Positions 1-8,529 of a DNA stretch of 25,532 nucleotides are shown here, in pieces (positions within the stretch are counted from its first letter, which is position 1; every line of letters begins with the position of its first letter). The notes beneath the pieces were generated by a model. It had not been told where the DNA came from. It ran no database searches and worked only from the letters and a program-made list of their open reading frames with translations. Source of the stretch: OFTM10 sp964196195 (GTDB taxonomy: Bacteria > Actinomycetota > Acidimicrobiia > Acidimicrobiales > Aldehydirespiratoraceae). A program made the position numbers and the translations under genes. Where the stretch lies: NCBI GenBank assembly GCA_964196195.1, contig CAXMSE010000001.1, forward strand, positions 1-25,532, written 5' to 3'.

Positions 1-1413
1 TTGAGGCTGGATGTCGCAAAGCTCCATCGTTCGCCTGTCGTGGCGCATCACGTTGCCGGCCTGCCACTCGAGGTAGCTGACGTCGTTGTCGGCGGGGTCG
101 AAAGCCACCTGGTAGCCATCGGCGCCGAGACGCACAGACCAGTCCTGGTTTCGCACACCGTCGAGATGCTGGGTGCGCGTCGGACCGAACAGGGTTCCCA
201 GGTCCTGCGCACCGCCGAGCACGTTGGCGAAGGGAACGGCGTCGTCGACGGCGACCCGGTAGAACTGGGCGATCGGCAGGTTGGGTACGTGTCTCCACGC
301 CTCGCCGTCGTCGAACGTTTCGTAGAGGCCGGCGTCGCAGCCGACGACCAGATGCCCCGAGTCTGTGGGATCGATCCACACGACGTGGTTGTCACTGTGC
401 TTGTGCTTGCCGTCTTCCATGTTGCGAAACGTCTTCCCTCCGTCCTTCGTCACGTGGAGGAAGACATCGGCCTGGTAGACGCACTCGGGATCGGTGGGCG
501 ACGCGAAGATCTCCTGGTAGTAGTGAGGGCCGGTTCCTCCCGAGAGGTATTCGTTGCGGCGCTCCCACGATTGACCACGGTTGGTCGAACGGTAGAAGCC
601 ACGCTCCTTTTCGTCTGCCGCCTCGATGGTGGCATACACCAACTCCGGAGAAGCCGGAGTAACCGCCAGCCCGATCCGGCCCATCTGGCTCTCGGGCAGA
701 CCGCTCGTGATGCGTTGCCAGGTGGCCCCACCATCGGCCGTGGTGTGGATTCCCGAGCCGGGTCCGCCACCGAGGAACGACCAGACCCGACGTCGACGCT
801 GGTAGGTGGCGGCGTAGATCGTGTCGGGGTCATCCGGAGCGAAGGTGGCGCTGGTAACGCCGGTGTCGTCGTCGACGAGCAGTACCGGCGCCCACGACAC
901 TCCTCCATCGGTCGTCTTGAACAGACCCCGCTCGCCTCCCGATGACCACAGCGGGCCCTCGGCTGCGACGTAGACCACGTTGCCATCCCGAGGATCGATC
1001 AGGATGTCGCTGATGTGTTCGCTGTGCTCGAGCCCCATCCGAATCCAGCTATCGCCACGGTCACTGCTCCGATAGACACCGTCTCCCCATGCCACGTGGC
1101 GACCACTCACGGCCTCGCCTGTGCCGACCCAGATCACCTCCGGCCGCGACGGATCGACCCGCACGCACCCGACCGAATACGACGCTTGATCGTCGAACAG
1201 CGGCTTCCAAGTGATCCCCGCATTGTCGGTGCGCCACACACCGCCCGAACCAACCGCAACAAACCACGTATTGGGCCGGGATGGATGAATCGCGATATCG
1301 GCTATCCGGCCGCCCATGAATGCCGGGCCGACGCTCCGCATCCCCAGGCCTGCGATGGCCAAAGCCAGCGGCGTCGCCTCCACCGTCTCGTTCTTGCTCT
1401 TGTGATCCGACAT
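1..1413 (-). CDS. Asp-box (BNR/VPS10-like) beta-propeller protein, C-terminus outside window
   Basis: The minus-strand frame opens with ATG at 1413 and stays open to position 1, giving 471 residues with the C-terminus missing. Seven Asp-box motifs, at about residues 61-69, 116-123 (SSDRGDSW), 167-174 (TTDGGVSW), 225-232 (TADGGATW), 276-283 (STNRGQSW), 322-329 and 366-373, recur roughly every 50 residues. This is the hallmark of the sialidase/sortilin-type beta-propeller fold often annotated 'glycosyl hydrolase' or 'WD40/YVTN/BNR-like'. Family members are commonly near 1000 residues, so about half may be missing. No signal peptide is visible: the N-terminus is polar (MSDHKSKNETVEA). Asp boxes shape the fold and do not prove a glycosidase, so the substrate is unknown. 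The gene is divergent from the M20 amidohydrolase. The fold is confident; the function is not. Confidence 0.88.
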   Translation of the reverse strand, partial: MSDHKSKNETVEATPLALAIAGLGMRSVGPAFMGGRIADIAIHPSRPNTWFVAVGSGGVWRTDNAGITWKPLFDDQASYSVGCVRVDPSRPEVIWVGTGEAVSGRHVAWGDGVYRSSDRGDSWIRMGLEHSEHISDILIDPRDGNVVYVAAEGPLWSSGGERGLFKTTDGGVSWAPVLLVDDDTGVTSATFAPDDPDTIYAATYQRRRRVWSFLGGGPGSGIHTTADGGATWQRITSGLPESQMGRIGLAVTPASPELVYATIEAADEKERGFYRSTNRGQSWERRNEYLSGGTGPHYYQEIFASPTDPECVYQADVFLHVTKDGGKTFRNMEDGKHKHSDNHVVWIDPTDSGHLVVGCDAGLYETFDDGEAWRHVPNLPIAQFYRVAVDDAVPFANVLGGAQDLGTLFGPTRTQHLDGVRNQDWSVRLGADGYQVAFDPADNDVSYLEWQAGNVMRHDRRTMELCDIQPQ

Positions 1414-1440
1414 CGCCCAAACCTAGACCCGACCCGGGTG

Positions 1441-1455
1441 TGTGTTCCGAACACA
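1441..1455. promoter_or_regulatory. Perfect palindrome in a divergent promoter region (candidate operator)
   Basis: The 15-nt sequence TGTGTTCCGAACACA is a 7-nt inverted repeat with a 1-nt centre. It lies in the 81-bp gap between the divergent starts at 1413 (minus) and 1495 (plus). The position suits an operator shared by both genes. It does not match the actinobacterial LexA box, which has a 4-nt-spaced centre. No regulator gene is adjacent. If the M20 gene started at the alternative ATG 1459, the palindrome would end 3 nt before that start. Confidence 0.4.
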
Positions 1456-1494
1456 GATATGGCCGGTCCTGCCAGCGAGCTCTATTGTCGCGAC

Positions 1495-2682
1495 ATGACC
1501 GAACTCCTCGACGCTGCAGCTGGTGTGAACTCCGACGTGATCGAGCTCCGAAGAGCAATCCATCGCGAGCCCGAGATCGGACTCGATCTGCCCAAGACAC
1601 AGGCCAAAGTTCTGGAGGCCCTGACTGGTCTCGGACTGCTTGTAAGCCGCGGCACATCGACGACATCCATCGTCGCCGATCTCGACTGCGGCGAAGGGCC
1701 CACCATCTTGCTTCGTGCCGACATGGATGCTCTGCCGCTCACCGAGGACTCTGGCGAGTCCTTTGTCTCCGAAGTCGAAGGAGCGATGCACGCGTGCGGG
1801 CACGACGGTCATACGGCGATGCTCCTGGGCGCCGCCAAGATCCTCACCGAGCGTCGTAGCGAACTCCGCGGGAAAGTTCGCTTCATGTTTCAACCCGGCG
1901 AGGAGGGGTATCACGGCGCCCAGTACATGATCGACGAGGGCGTGCTCGATGGCGTCGACCGCTGCTATGCCCTGCACTGCACCACGAACCTTCCAGCTGG
2001 AGTACTCGCCGGGCGCGCTGGACCTTTTCTCGCCAGCGCCGATGAATTCCACGTCACGATCACCGGTAGTGGCGGCCACGGGTCGGCACCACACATGACG
2101 GTGGATCCCATTCCCGCGGCGTGCGCAATGGTGCCGGCGATCTCCACGATGGTTGCCCGCAACATCAACACCTTCAACCCCGCGGTGGTCAGCGTCACCC
2201 ACATCGAGTCAGGCACCACCACCAATGTCATCCCCGAGACCGCGTTCATGGAGGGCACCATCAGGACCTTCGACGAGGAGACTCGCGGTCTGGTGCATCA
2301 GCGCCTGCAGCAGATCACCACATCGGTGGCCGAGTCACATCAGTGCACCTGCCACACCGAGCTGATCCATGGTTATCCCGCCACCATCAACCACGCGTCG
2401 GAGGTCGCCGATTTAGCGGCGGCAGGCGCCGTGGCGCTAGGCCCCGACCGCTACATCGACATGGCGAACCCCATCATGGCGGCCGAGGACTTCAGCTACC
2501 TGCTAGCCCAGCGGCCGGGCGCCATGGCTTCCATCGGCGTCTGCCCTGCCGACATCGACGACCCCAGCGCCGCCGCTCCCCTGCACTCCAACCGCATGCG
2601 CCTCAACGAGGATGGACTCGCCGCAGGAGTCGCCGTCCACGTCGGGGTCGCGATGCACAATCTCGGCGCGAGCGTCGGCTGA
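1495..2682 (+). CDS. M20-family metal-dependent amidohydrolase (HipO/IAA-amino-acid hydrolase type)
   Basis: A 395-residue cytosolic amidohydrolase expected to cleave an N-acyl or N-aryl amide from an amino acid. Landmarks of the M20D group are clear: HREPEIG at 23-29, RADMDALP at 74-81, the metal-binding HACGHDGHT at 99-107 and FQPGEEG near 135-141. A dimerisation-domain stretch around GSGGHGSAPH and a late AAEDFSYL complete the metal site. Length fits the family (about 390-400). I chose ATG 1495 because the conserved helix begins about 12 residues later. ATG 1459, 12 codons upstream and in frame, is possible. No signal peptide. The exact substrate (hippurate, acetyl-amino acid, auxin conjugate) cannot be read from sequence. 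The gene ends 50 bp before the ABC operon on the same strand. Confidence 0.92.
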   Translation: MTELLDAAAGVNSDVIELRRAIHREPEIGLDLPKTQAKVLEALTGLGLLVSRGTSTTSIVADLDCGEGPTILLRADMDALPLTEDSGESFVSEVEGAMHACGHDGHTAMLLGAAKILTERRSELRGKVRFMFQPGEEGYHGAQYMIDEGVLDGVDRCYALHCTTNLPAGVLAGRAGPFLASADEFHVTITGSGGHGSAPHMTVDPIPAACAMVPAISTMVARNINTFNPAVVSVTHIESGTTTNVIPETAFMEGTIRTFDEETRGLVHQRLQQITTSVAESHQCTCHTELIHGYPATINHASEVADLAAAGAVALGPDRYIDMANPIMAAEDFSYLLAQRPGAMASIGVCPADIDDPSAAAPLHSNRMRLNEDGLAAGVAVHVGVAMHNLGASVG

Positions 2683-2732
2683 CGGGGCCAAACTCGACGA
2701 TTTCGAGACCGGCGACGAAGTAGCGTCATCTG

Positions 2733-4493
2733 ATGGACGGACAGCGCCATTGGCGCGCCCTCTTCGGTCTCCTTGGCTCCCACCCCTGGCGGGTAGCCGC
2801 GATGGCCGCCGTACTGGTCGCGACGGGGCTACTCCCGCTGGTCGGGCCTCTCCTGATCGCCACCTTCATCGACGACGCTGCGGCCGGCGCCACCCAATCA
2901 CGCCTGCTGTTTCTGGCTGCGGTGTACATCGGCGTCGGCCTTGCCCGCCAGGTCATGGCGATCGCAGTCGCATGGACGGCCACCGACCTCGCTTGGCGGT
3001 CGACGAACGAGCTCAGGTCGACCCTCACCCGCCACGTGCTCGGATTGGATGTGGCCTTTCACCGCTCCACGAGTCCCGGCGAGCTCGTCAGCCGGGTCGA
3101 CGGTGACGTCACTGCCCTGAGCGAGTTCGTCTCCAACTTCGTGGTCAGGGCTGCGGCCGCTCTCGTGACCCTCGTCGGCCTGCTGGTTGTGGTGCTGTGG
3201 AGAAGCTGGGCGGTGGGTATCGGACTTGCGATCTACTTGGCCATCGCCCTCGCCACGATGTACCGATTGCGCGACAGGGCAGTGAATGAAGCCACCTCTG
3301 AGCAGGCGGCCACCGGCCGAATGCTCGGCGAGATCGAGGAGCGTCTCTCCGGGGCCGACGACCTTCGGAGCAACGGAGGCGGCAGCCATGCGGTGGCGAC
3401 GTTCCAACGAGCGAGCGCCGCGGTTCTGGCCTCGACCCTCAACCGGGAGCGGCAGGGAGTTGTGCTCTGGGTGATGTCGAATGTGGTATTCGTGGTGGGC
3501 GGGCTGACCGTTCTGGCGGTCGACGCAGCGCTCCTGCGGCGCGGCACGATCACACTCGGCACAGCATTCCTGTTGTTCCAATACACCCAGGTGCTGCGCG
3601 CCCCGCTGGACCGGCTGGCCGACGAAACCGAGCGTGTCCAACGAGCGGCGGGTGGGATGAGACGCACCCTTGAACTACTGGCCGAGAAACCCACGATCGT
3701 AAGCGTCGGATCGCGCCACCTCCACCCGGGTCCACTCAAACTCAAGCTCCAATCGGTGAGCTTCGAGTACGCCGACGAGGACGACCCGGCCCGTGTCGTG
3801 GACGACGTTTCGCTGACCTTGGGTGCCGGTCGATCCCTCGGTGTTCTCGGCCGCACCGGCAGCGGCAAGACCACGCTGGCCCGCCTACTCCTCCGGCTCG
3901 TCGAACCGACGGCCGGGTCGGTCCAGCTTGGCGGAGTGCCTCTCGATCAGATCGACCTGACCGATCTGAGAGCCCGCACGGGAGTCGTGTCTCAAGACGT
4001 GCACCTTTTCGGCGCGAGCATCCGCGACAACCTCACCTTGTTTGACTCCAGCATCTCCGATCAGCGAGTACGCGCGGCGTTGGAAGAACTCGATCTCCTC
4101 GACTGGGTGGAGGCGATGCCGGACGGACTCGACACCCAGCTCGGGCCGGCAGGAACCGGGCTGTCGGGCGGTGAGGGCCAACTCGTCGCCCTATCCCGGC
4201 TCTTCTTGCGCTCACCCGACTTCGTGCTGCTCGACGAAGCGTCGTCGCGTATCGATCCCGACACCGAAGAACGCGTCACCCATGCCATCGATCGTCTCCT
4301 TGAAGGCCCCACTGCGGTGGTGATCGCACATCGGCTCTCCACTGTTGCTCGCCTCGATGAGATCCTCGTCGTGGACGCTGGCCGGGTGATCGAGCACGGC
4401 CCCACCGAAGTCCTTCGAGCCGATCCCGACAGTCGCTACGCACGACTGCTCACCTTCGGTTCGAACACCGTTCTCGATGAGGCCCTCTCATGA
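2733..4493 (+). CDS. ABC exporter half-transporter, TMD-NBD fusion, consensus catalytic residues
   Basis: A 586-residue half-transporter. The N-terminal membrane domain (about residues 15-310) has hydrophobic segments typical of six-helix ABC exporters, and the C-terminal nucleotide-binding domain starts near residue 335. Walker A is GRTGSGKT at 373-380 and Walker B is FVLLDE at 497-502 with the catalytic Glu. The switch His is H533 (AHRLS). The signature is LSGGEGQ at 477-483, with Glu where the consensus LSGGQ has Gln. The gene overlaps the next by ATGA, indicating translational coupling and a heterodimer. In heterodimeric exporters one composite ATP site is normally degenerate. This protein supplies intact Walker and switch residues to one site and the non-consensus signature to the other. 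The substrate is not predictable. First gene of a five-gene operon. Confidence 0.93.
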   Translation: MDGQRHWRALFGLLGSHPWRVAAMAAVLVATGLLPLVGPLLIATFIDDAAAGATQSRLLFLAAVYIGVGLARQVMAIAVAWTATDLAWRSTNELRSTLTRHVLGLDVAFHRSTSPGELVSRVDGDVTALSEFVSNFVVRAAAALVTLVGLLVVVLWRSWAVGIGLAIYLAIALATMYRLRDRAVNEATSEQAATGRMLGEIEERLSGADDLRSNGGGSHAVATFQRASAAVLASTLNRERQGVVLWVMSNVVFVVGGLTVLAVDAALLRRGTITLGTAFLLFQYTQVLRAPLDRLADETERVQRAAGGMRRTLELLAEKPTIVSVGSRHLHPGPLKLKLQSVSFEYADEDDPARVVDDVSLTLGAGRSLGVLGRTGSGKTTLARLLLRLVEPTAGSVQLGGVPLDQIDLTDLRARTGVVSQDVHLFGASIRDNLTLFDSSISDQRVRAALEELDLLDWVEAMPDGLDTQLGPAGTGLSGGEGQLVALSRLFLRSPDFVLLDEASSRIDPDTEERVTHAIDRLLEGPTAVVIAHRLSTVARLDEILVVDAGRVIEHGPTEVLRADPDSRYARLLTFGSNTVLDEALS

Positions 4494-6217
4494 GGGATCG
4501 GGACGCGAACGCCCGGTCGCGCCGCGAGATCCGTCCCTTCCGATTCGCCTGGCTCACCGGCACCTTCCGCTCACGGCTCTGGGGCGCTTCGTGGGTTCTC
4601 TGGGGAGCGTTCTTCCTCATTCCCCTCTGGACGGGCTGGTTGCTGAAGCTCGCTTTTGATGCCCTGAGTTCGGCGGATTCGATCACCGGGCTACTGGTGG
4701 TGCTCGGCATCAGCGAGGCCATCCGATGGGTCGTGTTTGCGGGCGCGATCTACTTCGTCGTTCGCTGGTGGGTCGCGGCTCTCACCCTGATGCGCACCAA
4801 CATGCTCATGGCCCAAACGGTGAGTGGTGGGCCGCGGGCCGCAACGCTCCCGGATAGCCCGGCCGAAGCGATCTCACGTTTCTCCGACGACGCACGCGAC
4901 ACGGTGCTGTGGGCCGACTCGTGGCTCGACGGCGTCGGGTACATCGCCTACGCCGTGGGCGCGCTGGCGATCATGTCCACCATCGATGCCCGCGCCGCGT
5001 TCGTGGTTCTGGTTCCGCTTGCGGTGGTGACCCTGATCACCAGGCTTCTCACTCCTCTCCTCTACGCGTGGCGCGCCGCCGACCGAGAAGCAACCGGACG
5101 GGTCACCGCCTTCCTGGGCGAGACGTTCACCGGCATGCTGGCGTTCCGACTCGCCGGCCGCGAAGAAGCCGCGATCGGTCGTCTGGAGAGATACACCTCA
5201 ATTCGCCGCCGCACCGCAGTTCGAGACTCCGTGCTGCAACAGGCAATCGACGGCATCTCCTCGTCCACCGCCGACGTCACCATCGGACTCACCCTGCTCG
5301 TGCTCGTTCCCTCGGTGCGCTCGGGTGATTTCAGTATTGGCGACCTGGCGCTGTTCGTGGCCTACGCCACCCAGCTCGGCCAACTCCCCCGGTTTGTCGC
5401 TCGGCTGATCACCTCACGCGAGCAGGCCATCGTCTCCTACGGGCGAATGGGCGAGATGGTTGGGCCGGGACGACTCAGCGATGTCGTGGACCACCGGTCG
5501 GTCACGATCGAGCCGGATGAGGCGATGCTCGACCGCGAGCCCGACCCAGCGCGCGTACCGCTCCAACGCCTCGAGGTACGGGGCCTCACCGCGCGCTATC
5601 CGTCCAACGGAGAGGGGATCGACCACATCAACCTCGCCTTCGAACGCGGGACATTCAATGTCATTACCGGCCCGGTGGGGGCCGGAAAGTCCACCCTGCT
5701 GCGAGCGCTCGTCGGATTGGTGCCCCACGACAGCGGGTGCATCCTCTGGAACGGCGAACCGATCAGCGATCCCGCAGCCTGGTTCGTTCCTCCCAACGCC
5801 GCCCACCTGCCTCAGATTCCGTCCCTGTTCAGTGAGTCGCTGGCCGACAACATCTCCCTTGGCCGCGACCCCAGCCAGCTGCAGGCTGTGCTGGAGCTCA
5901 CCACCTTGAGTAGGGATCTGGAGCAGATGCCTGACGGGCTCGCCACCATGGTCGGTGCGCGCGGTCTGCGCCTATCGGGTGGGCAAGCGCAGCGAGTGGC
6001 AACCGCTCGCAGTCTCTTGACCCAGCCCGAGCTTCTGGTGGTCGATGATCTGTCTAGCGCGCTCGACGTCGCCACTGAACGCGAGCTCTGGGACCGATTG
6101 CGTGCCATCGGTTCGACCACCGTCATCGCCGTCTCGCAACGTCAGCTGGCGATCGACCGGGCCGATCAGGTCATCACCATGGCTGGCGGCCGGATCACAT
6201 CGGTGGTCAGGCGCTGA
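4490..6217 (+). CDS. ABC exporter half-transporter with degenerate catalytic residues (heterodimer partner)
   Basis: A 575-residue partner of the preceding gene, starting inside its stop codon (ATGA). The N-terminal third is hydrophobic with ABC-exporter transmembrane segments, and the ATPase domain begins near residue 365. Walker A is GPVGAGKS at 394-401 and the signature is a normal LSGGQ at 495-499. Walker B reads VVDD, so the catalytic Glu is replaced by Asp at 520. The switch His is replaced by Gln at 550 (VSQRQ). The same Glu-to-Asp and His-to-Gln pair is known from TAP1, the degenerate half of the TAP heterodimer. The proteins together should therefore have one hydrolytic and one mainly structural or regulatory ATP site. 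An arginine-rich leader (residues 1-20) precedes the first membrane helix. Substrate unknown. Confidence 0.93.
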   Translation: MRDRDANARSRREIRPFRFAWLTGTFRSRLWGASWVLWGAFFLIPLWTGWLLKLAFDALSSADSITGLLVVLGISEAIRWVVFAGAIYFVVRWWVAALTLMRTNMLMAQTVSGGPRAATLPDSPAEAISRFSDDARDTVLWADSWLDGVGYIAYAVGALAIMSTIDARAAFVVLVPLAVVTLITRLLTPLLYAWRAADREATGRVTAFLGETFTGMLAFRLAGREEAAIGRLERYTSIRRRTAVRDSVLQQAIDGISSSTADVTIGLTLLVLVPSVRSGDFSIGDLALFVAYATQLGQLPRFVARLITSREQAIVSYGRMGEMVGPGRLSDVVDHRSVTIEPDEAMLDREPDPARVPLQRLEVRGLTARYPSNGEGIDHINLAFERGTFNVITGPVGAGKSTLLRALVGLVPHDSGCILWNGEPISDPAAWFVPPNAAHLPQIPSLFSESLADNISLGRDPSQLQAVLELTTLSRDLEQMPDGLATMVGARGLRLSGGQAQRVATARSLLTQPELLVVDDLSSALDVATERELWDRLRAIGSTTVIAVSQRQLAIDRADQVITMAGGRITSVVRR

Positions 6218-6289
6218 ATCACCGGATGGTCGTTGCTCGCAGATATCGGCGTATTGCGCGAGTTGCTGGCTCGCCTGACGCGCTCCAGA

Positions 6290-7417
6290 ATGCGAGAGAT
6301 GTTTCTCGCCCTCAAGGAGATGCGCCGTGCGAAGGGGCGATTCGGTCTGCTGATCGCGGCGATCGGCATGCTGGTCTTCCTGATCCTGTTCCAGCAGTCG
6401 CTGCAGAATGGTCTGCTCACGTCGTTCGTCGGGGCCATCCGTAACCAGTCTTCGCCGGTACTCGTCTATTCGGTCGATGGCCAGCGGGTGATCCAGGGCA
6501 GCCGCATCACGCCCGACCTCGAGCAGAGCATCCGAGCAGCAGGCGGTGTCGGCTCGGTGGGCCGGATAGGGCAGGGAACTTTCACCGTCACTGCCGCCGC
6601 GGACCAATACGACACCACCCTGCTCGGCTACCAGGACCAGCAACTGGGTGCCCCCTCTCGGTTGACCAGCGGCCGTTATCCCGCCTCGCCGATGGAGGCG
6701 GTCGGTAGCGACAGCGACGCTTCGTCGGGGTTCGGCATCGGCGACACAGTGGTCGTGGAGCCAGGAGGGCTCGAAATCACGATCGTCGGGCTAGCGGCCG
6801 ACGTGCAGTTGAACGCGAGCCCCACCCTGTTCGTGCTCTACCAGACCTATATCGATGCCGTGCGATCGATCAACCCCGATGCCACGGAGCCGTTGCCGAA
6901 CGTGCTGGCGGTCGCACCAGCGGAGGGGGTGACCCCCGAAGAGCTTGTTGCCAGCATCAACGCCGAATCCAATGATCTCGACGCGTTGACAAGAAAAGAT
7001 GCGGCCGACAACACCCCGGGCGTGTCCCAGGTCCGGCAATCGTTTCAGGTCATCTTCTTGTTGTATGGCCTGGTCGTTCCGTGCGTGACCGGCCTGTTCT
7101 TCCTCATCATCACATTCCAGAAGTCCGGCGCTCTCACCCTGCTTCGCGCCATCGGGGCCCCCGCCGGACGGCTTGTGAAGTCTCTCCTGTTCCAGTCGGT
7201 CATCATCATTTTCGCCAGCTTCGCCCTCGGACTGGCGCTATACGCCCCGGTGTCCCAGCAACGACTCGGAGGCATTCCGCTCCGTTTCGAGACTGCGGCC
7301 GTCCTTGCCTGGGCCGTCATCATGACGGTGCTGGGAGTCGGCAGTTCGCTGGTCGCGGCCCGGCGAGTTCTGGCGATCGACCCCATCGAGGCCACCACCG
7401 GCGGAGCCAACCTATGA
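6290..7417 (+). CDS. FtsX/MacB-type ABC permease 1
   Basis: About 375 residues with the FtsX-superfamily layout. There is one N-terminal membrane helix (about 18-36) after a basic amphipathic start. A large extracytoplasmic domain follows (about 40-250). Three C-terminal helices follow at about 254-276, 300-318 and 335-356, the first bounded by the FtsX-like stretch ending LLRAIGAPAGRLVKSL. The C-terminus ARRVLAIDPIEA is characteristic. The start is uncertain. The frame opens at TTG 6233, but family members begin close to the MFLALKE stretch, so ATG 6290 or ATG 6299 is more likely; neither has a good ribosome site. It overlaps the next permease by ATGA. Such permeases act with a LolD/HrtA-type ATPase, here two genes downstream, either exporting small molecules or working mechanically on membrane or envelope substrates. 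Confidence 0.87.
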   Translation: MREMFLALKEMRRAKGRFGLLIAAIGMLVFLILFQQSLQNGLLTSFVGAIRNQSSPVLVYSVDGQRVIQGSRITPDLEQSIRAAGGVGSVGRIGQGTFTVTAAADQYDTTLLGYQDQQLGAPSRLTSGRYPASPMEAVGSDSDASSGFGIGDTVVVEPGGLEITIVGLAADVQLNASPTLFVLYQTYIDAVRSINPDATEPLPNVLAVAPAEGVTPEELVASINAESNDLDALTRKDAADNTPGVSQVRQSFQVIFLLYGLVVPCVTGLFFLIITFQKSGALTLLRAIGAPAGRLVKSLLFQSVIIIFASFALGLALYAPVSQQRLGGIPLRFETAAVLAWAVIMTVLGVGSSLVAARRVLAIDPIEATTGGANL

Positions 7418-8529
7418 AGCTCGCTCTCCGAGAGCTGACCAGGAGGCCAGGTCGCTTCGTCACCGCCACCGTGATCCTCACCCTCTTCGCAACCTTGTTG
7501 ATGTTCCTCGGCGGCTTGCTCGACGGTTTGATCCGCAGCTCGACTGGTGCGGTCGAGGTTCAACAGGCCCAGGCCCTGGTGTTCTCGGAATCTTCCCGGG
7601 CCTCCTTCTTACGAAGCAGGATCGAACCCGACGTACGCACAATCATCGAGTCCGAACTCGGTGCCGAAGTGGGTGGTCTGGGGGTTGTTCTGCTCGGCGC
7701 CCGCGTGCCCGGGAACGGTCCCAGAGATGTTGCCAACGTGGCGGTGTGGGGCTACGAACTCGCTCCCGACGGTGTGCCCGAACCGCCGGGCCCGGGCGAA
7801 GCATGGGCCGATGAGATACTTCGCTCCGACGGGGTGGAGATCGGCCAAGAGCTGCTGGTGGGGCCGGCTCGCACCCCGATCATCGTGGTGGGTTGGGTCA
7901 AGGACACCTCCTACAACGGGCAAGCGGGCATGTGGACCGATGTGAACACCTGGCGGGAGGTCTTGAACGCGAACCGGCCCGATGCCGCGCTCTCCGAAGG
8001 CGTGTTCCAGGCCCTTGTGGTTCGCGACGCGAGCACGGGTCCGGCTACGGCGGACATGCCGAGCGCGGTGGAGCGGGTGCTCGATGATCGGGTGATCGCC
8101 CTCTCTGTTTCGGAGGCAATCGATGAGATCCCCGGCGTCACCGAACAGCAGACCACCTTCAACCAGATCCTCGGCGTGACGGTAGTGATCACCCTGGTGG
8201 TAATCGCTCTCTTCTTTGCCCTGCTGACGGTGGAACGCACCGCCATGTATGGCGTTCTGAAAGCAATCGGAGCCCGTTCGTCAACCATATTTATCGGCTT
8301 GGTGGTGCAGGCGGTCGTCGTCACCGGTGTTGCCGCGGCTATCGCCGGCGTCGCCGTCACCGTGCTCGATCTGCTCATCCCTCCCGGCTCGATTCCCCTG
8401 TCGATCTCGGCCTCGCGACTCATCACCAGTGTCGTTCTGCTCCTTACCGCAGCGGTCGGCGGCTGTGCATTCTCGCTTCGCCGGGTGCTACGGGTCGACC
8501 CTGCCTCTGCCCTTGGTGGTACCCAATGA
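7414..8529 (+). CDS. FtsX/MacB-type ABC permease 2
   Basis: A 371-residue paralogue of the preceding permease with the same architecture. A basic N-terminus (LRELTRRPGRF) leads into helix 1 at about 16-36, then an extracellular domain of about 220 residues. Three C-terminal helices follow, including ILGVTVVITLVVIALFF and LITSVVLLLTAAVGG. The end RRVLRVDPASALGG mirrors permease 1. Start and stop both overlap neighbours by ATGA, so the two permeases and the ATPase should be made in balanced amounts, probably as a permease heterodimer with two ATPase copies. No HlyD-like adaptor gene is present, in contrast to the cyanobacterial DevBCA operon. That fits an organism without a Gram-negative outer membrane. 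Confidence 0.88.
   Translation: MKLALRELTRRPGRFVTATVILTLFATLLMFLGGLLDGLIRSSTGAVEVQQAQALVFSESSRASFLRSRIEPDVRTIIESELGAEVGGLGVVLLGARVPGNGPRDVANVAVWGYELAPDGVPEPPGPGEAWADEILRSDGVEIGQELLVGPARTPIIVVGWVKDTSYNGQAGMWTDVNTWREVLNANRPDAALSEGVFQALVVRDASTGPATADMPSAVERVLDDRVIALSVSEAIDEIPGVTEQQTTFNQILGVTVVITLVVIALFFALLTVERTAMYGVLKAIGARSSTIFIGLVVQAVVVTGVAAAIAGVAVTVLDLLIPPGSIPLSISASRLITSVVLLLTAAVGGCAFSLRRVLRVDPASALGGTQ

Noticed and set aside
1..945. Long open plus-strand frame of 314 codons
   Set aside because: It lies opposite the Asp-box gene, shows no family-like sequence and reflects the high-GC complement of a real coding frame.
2683..2732. Possible terminator between the amidohydrolase and the ABC operon
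   Set aside because: No stable hairpin with a T-run is visible in the 50-bp gap.
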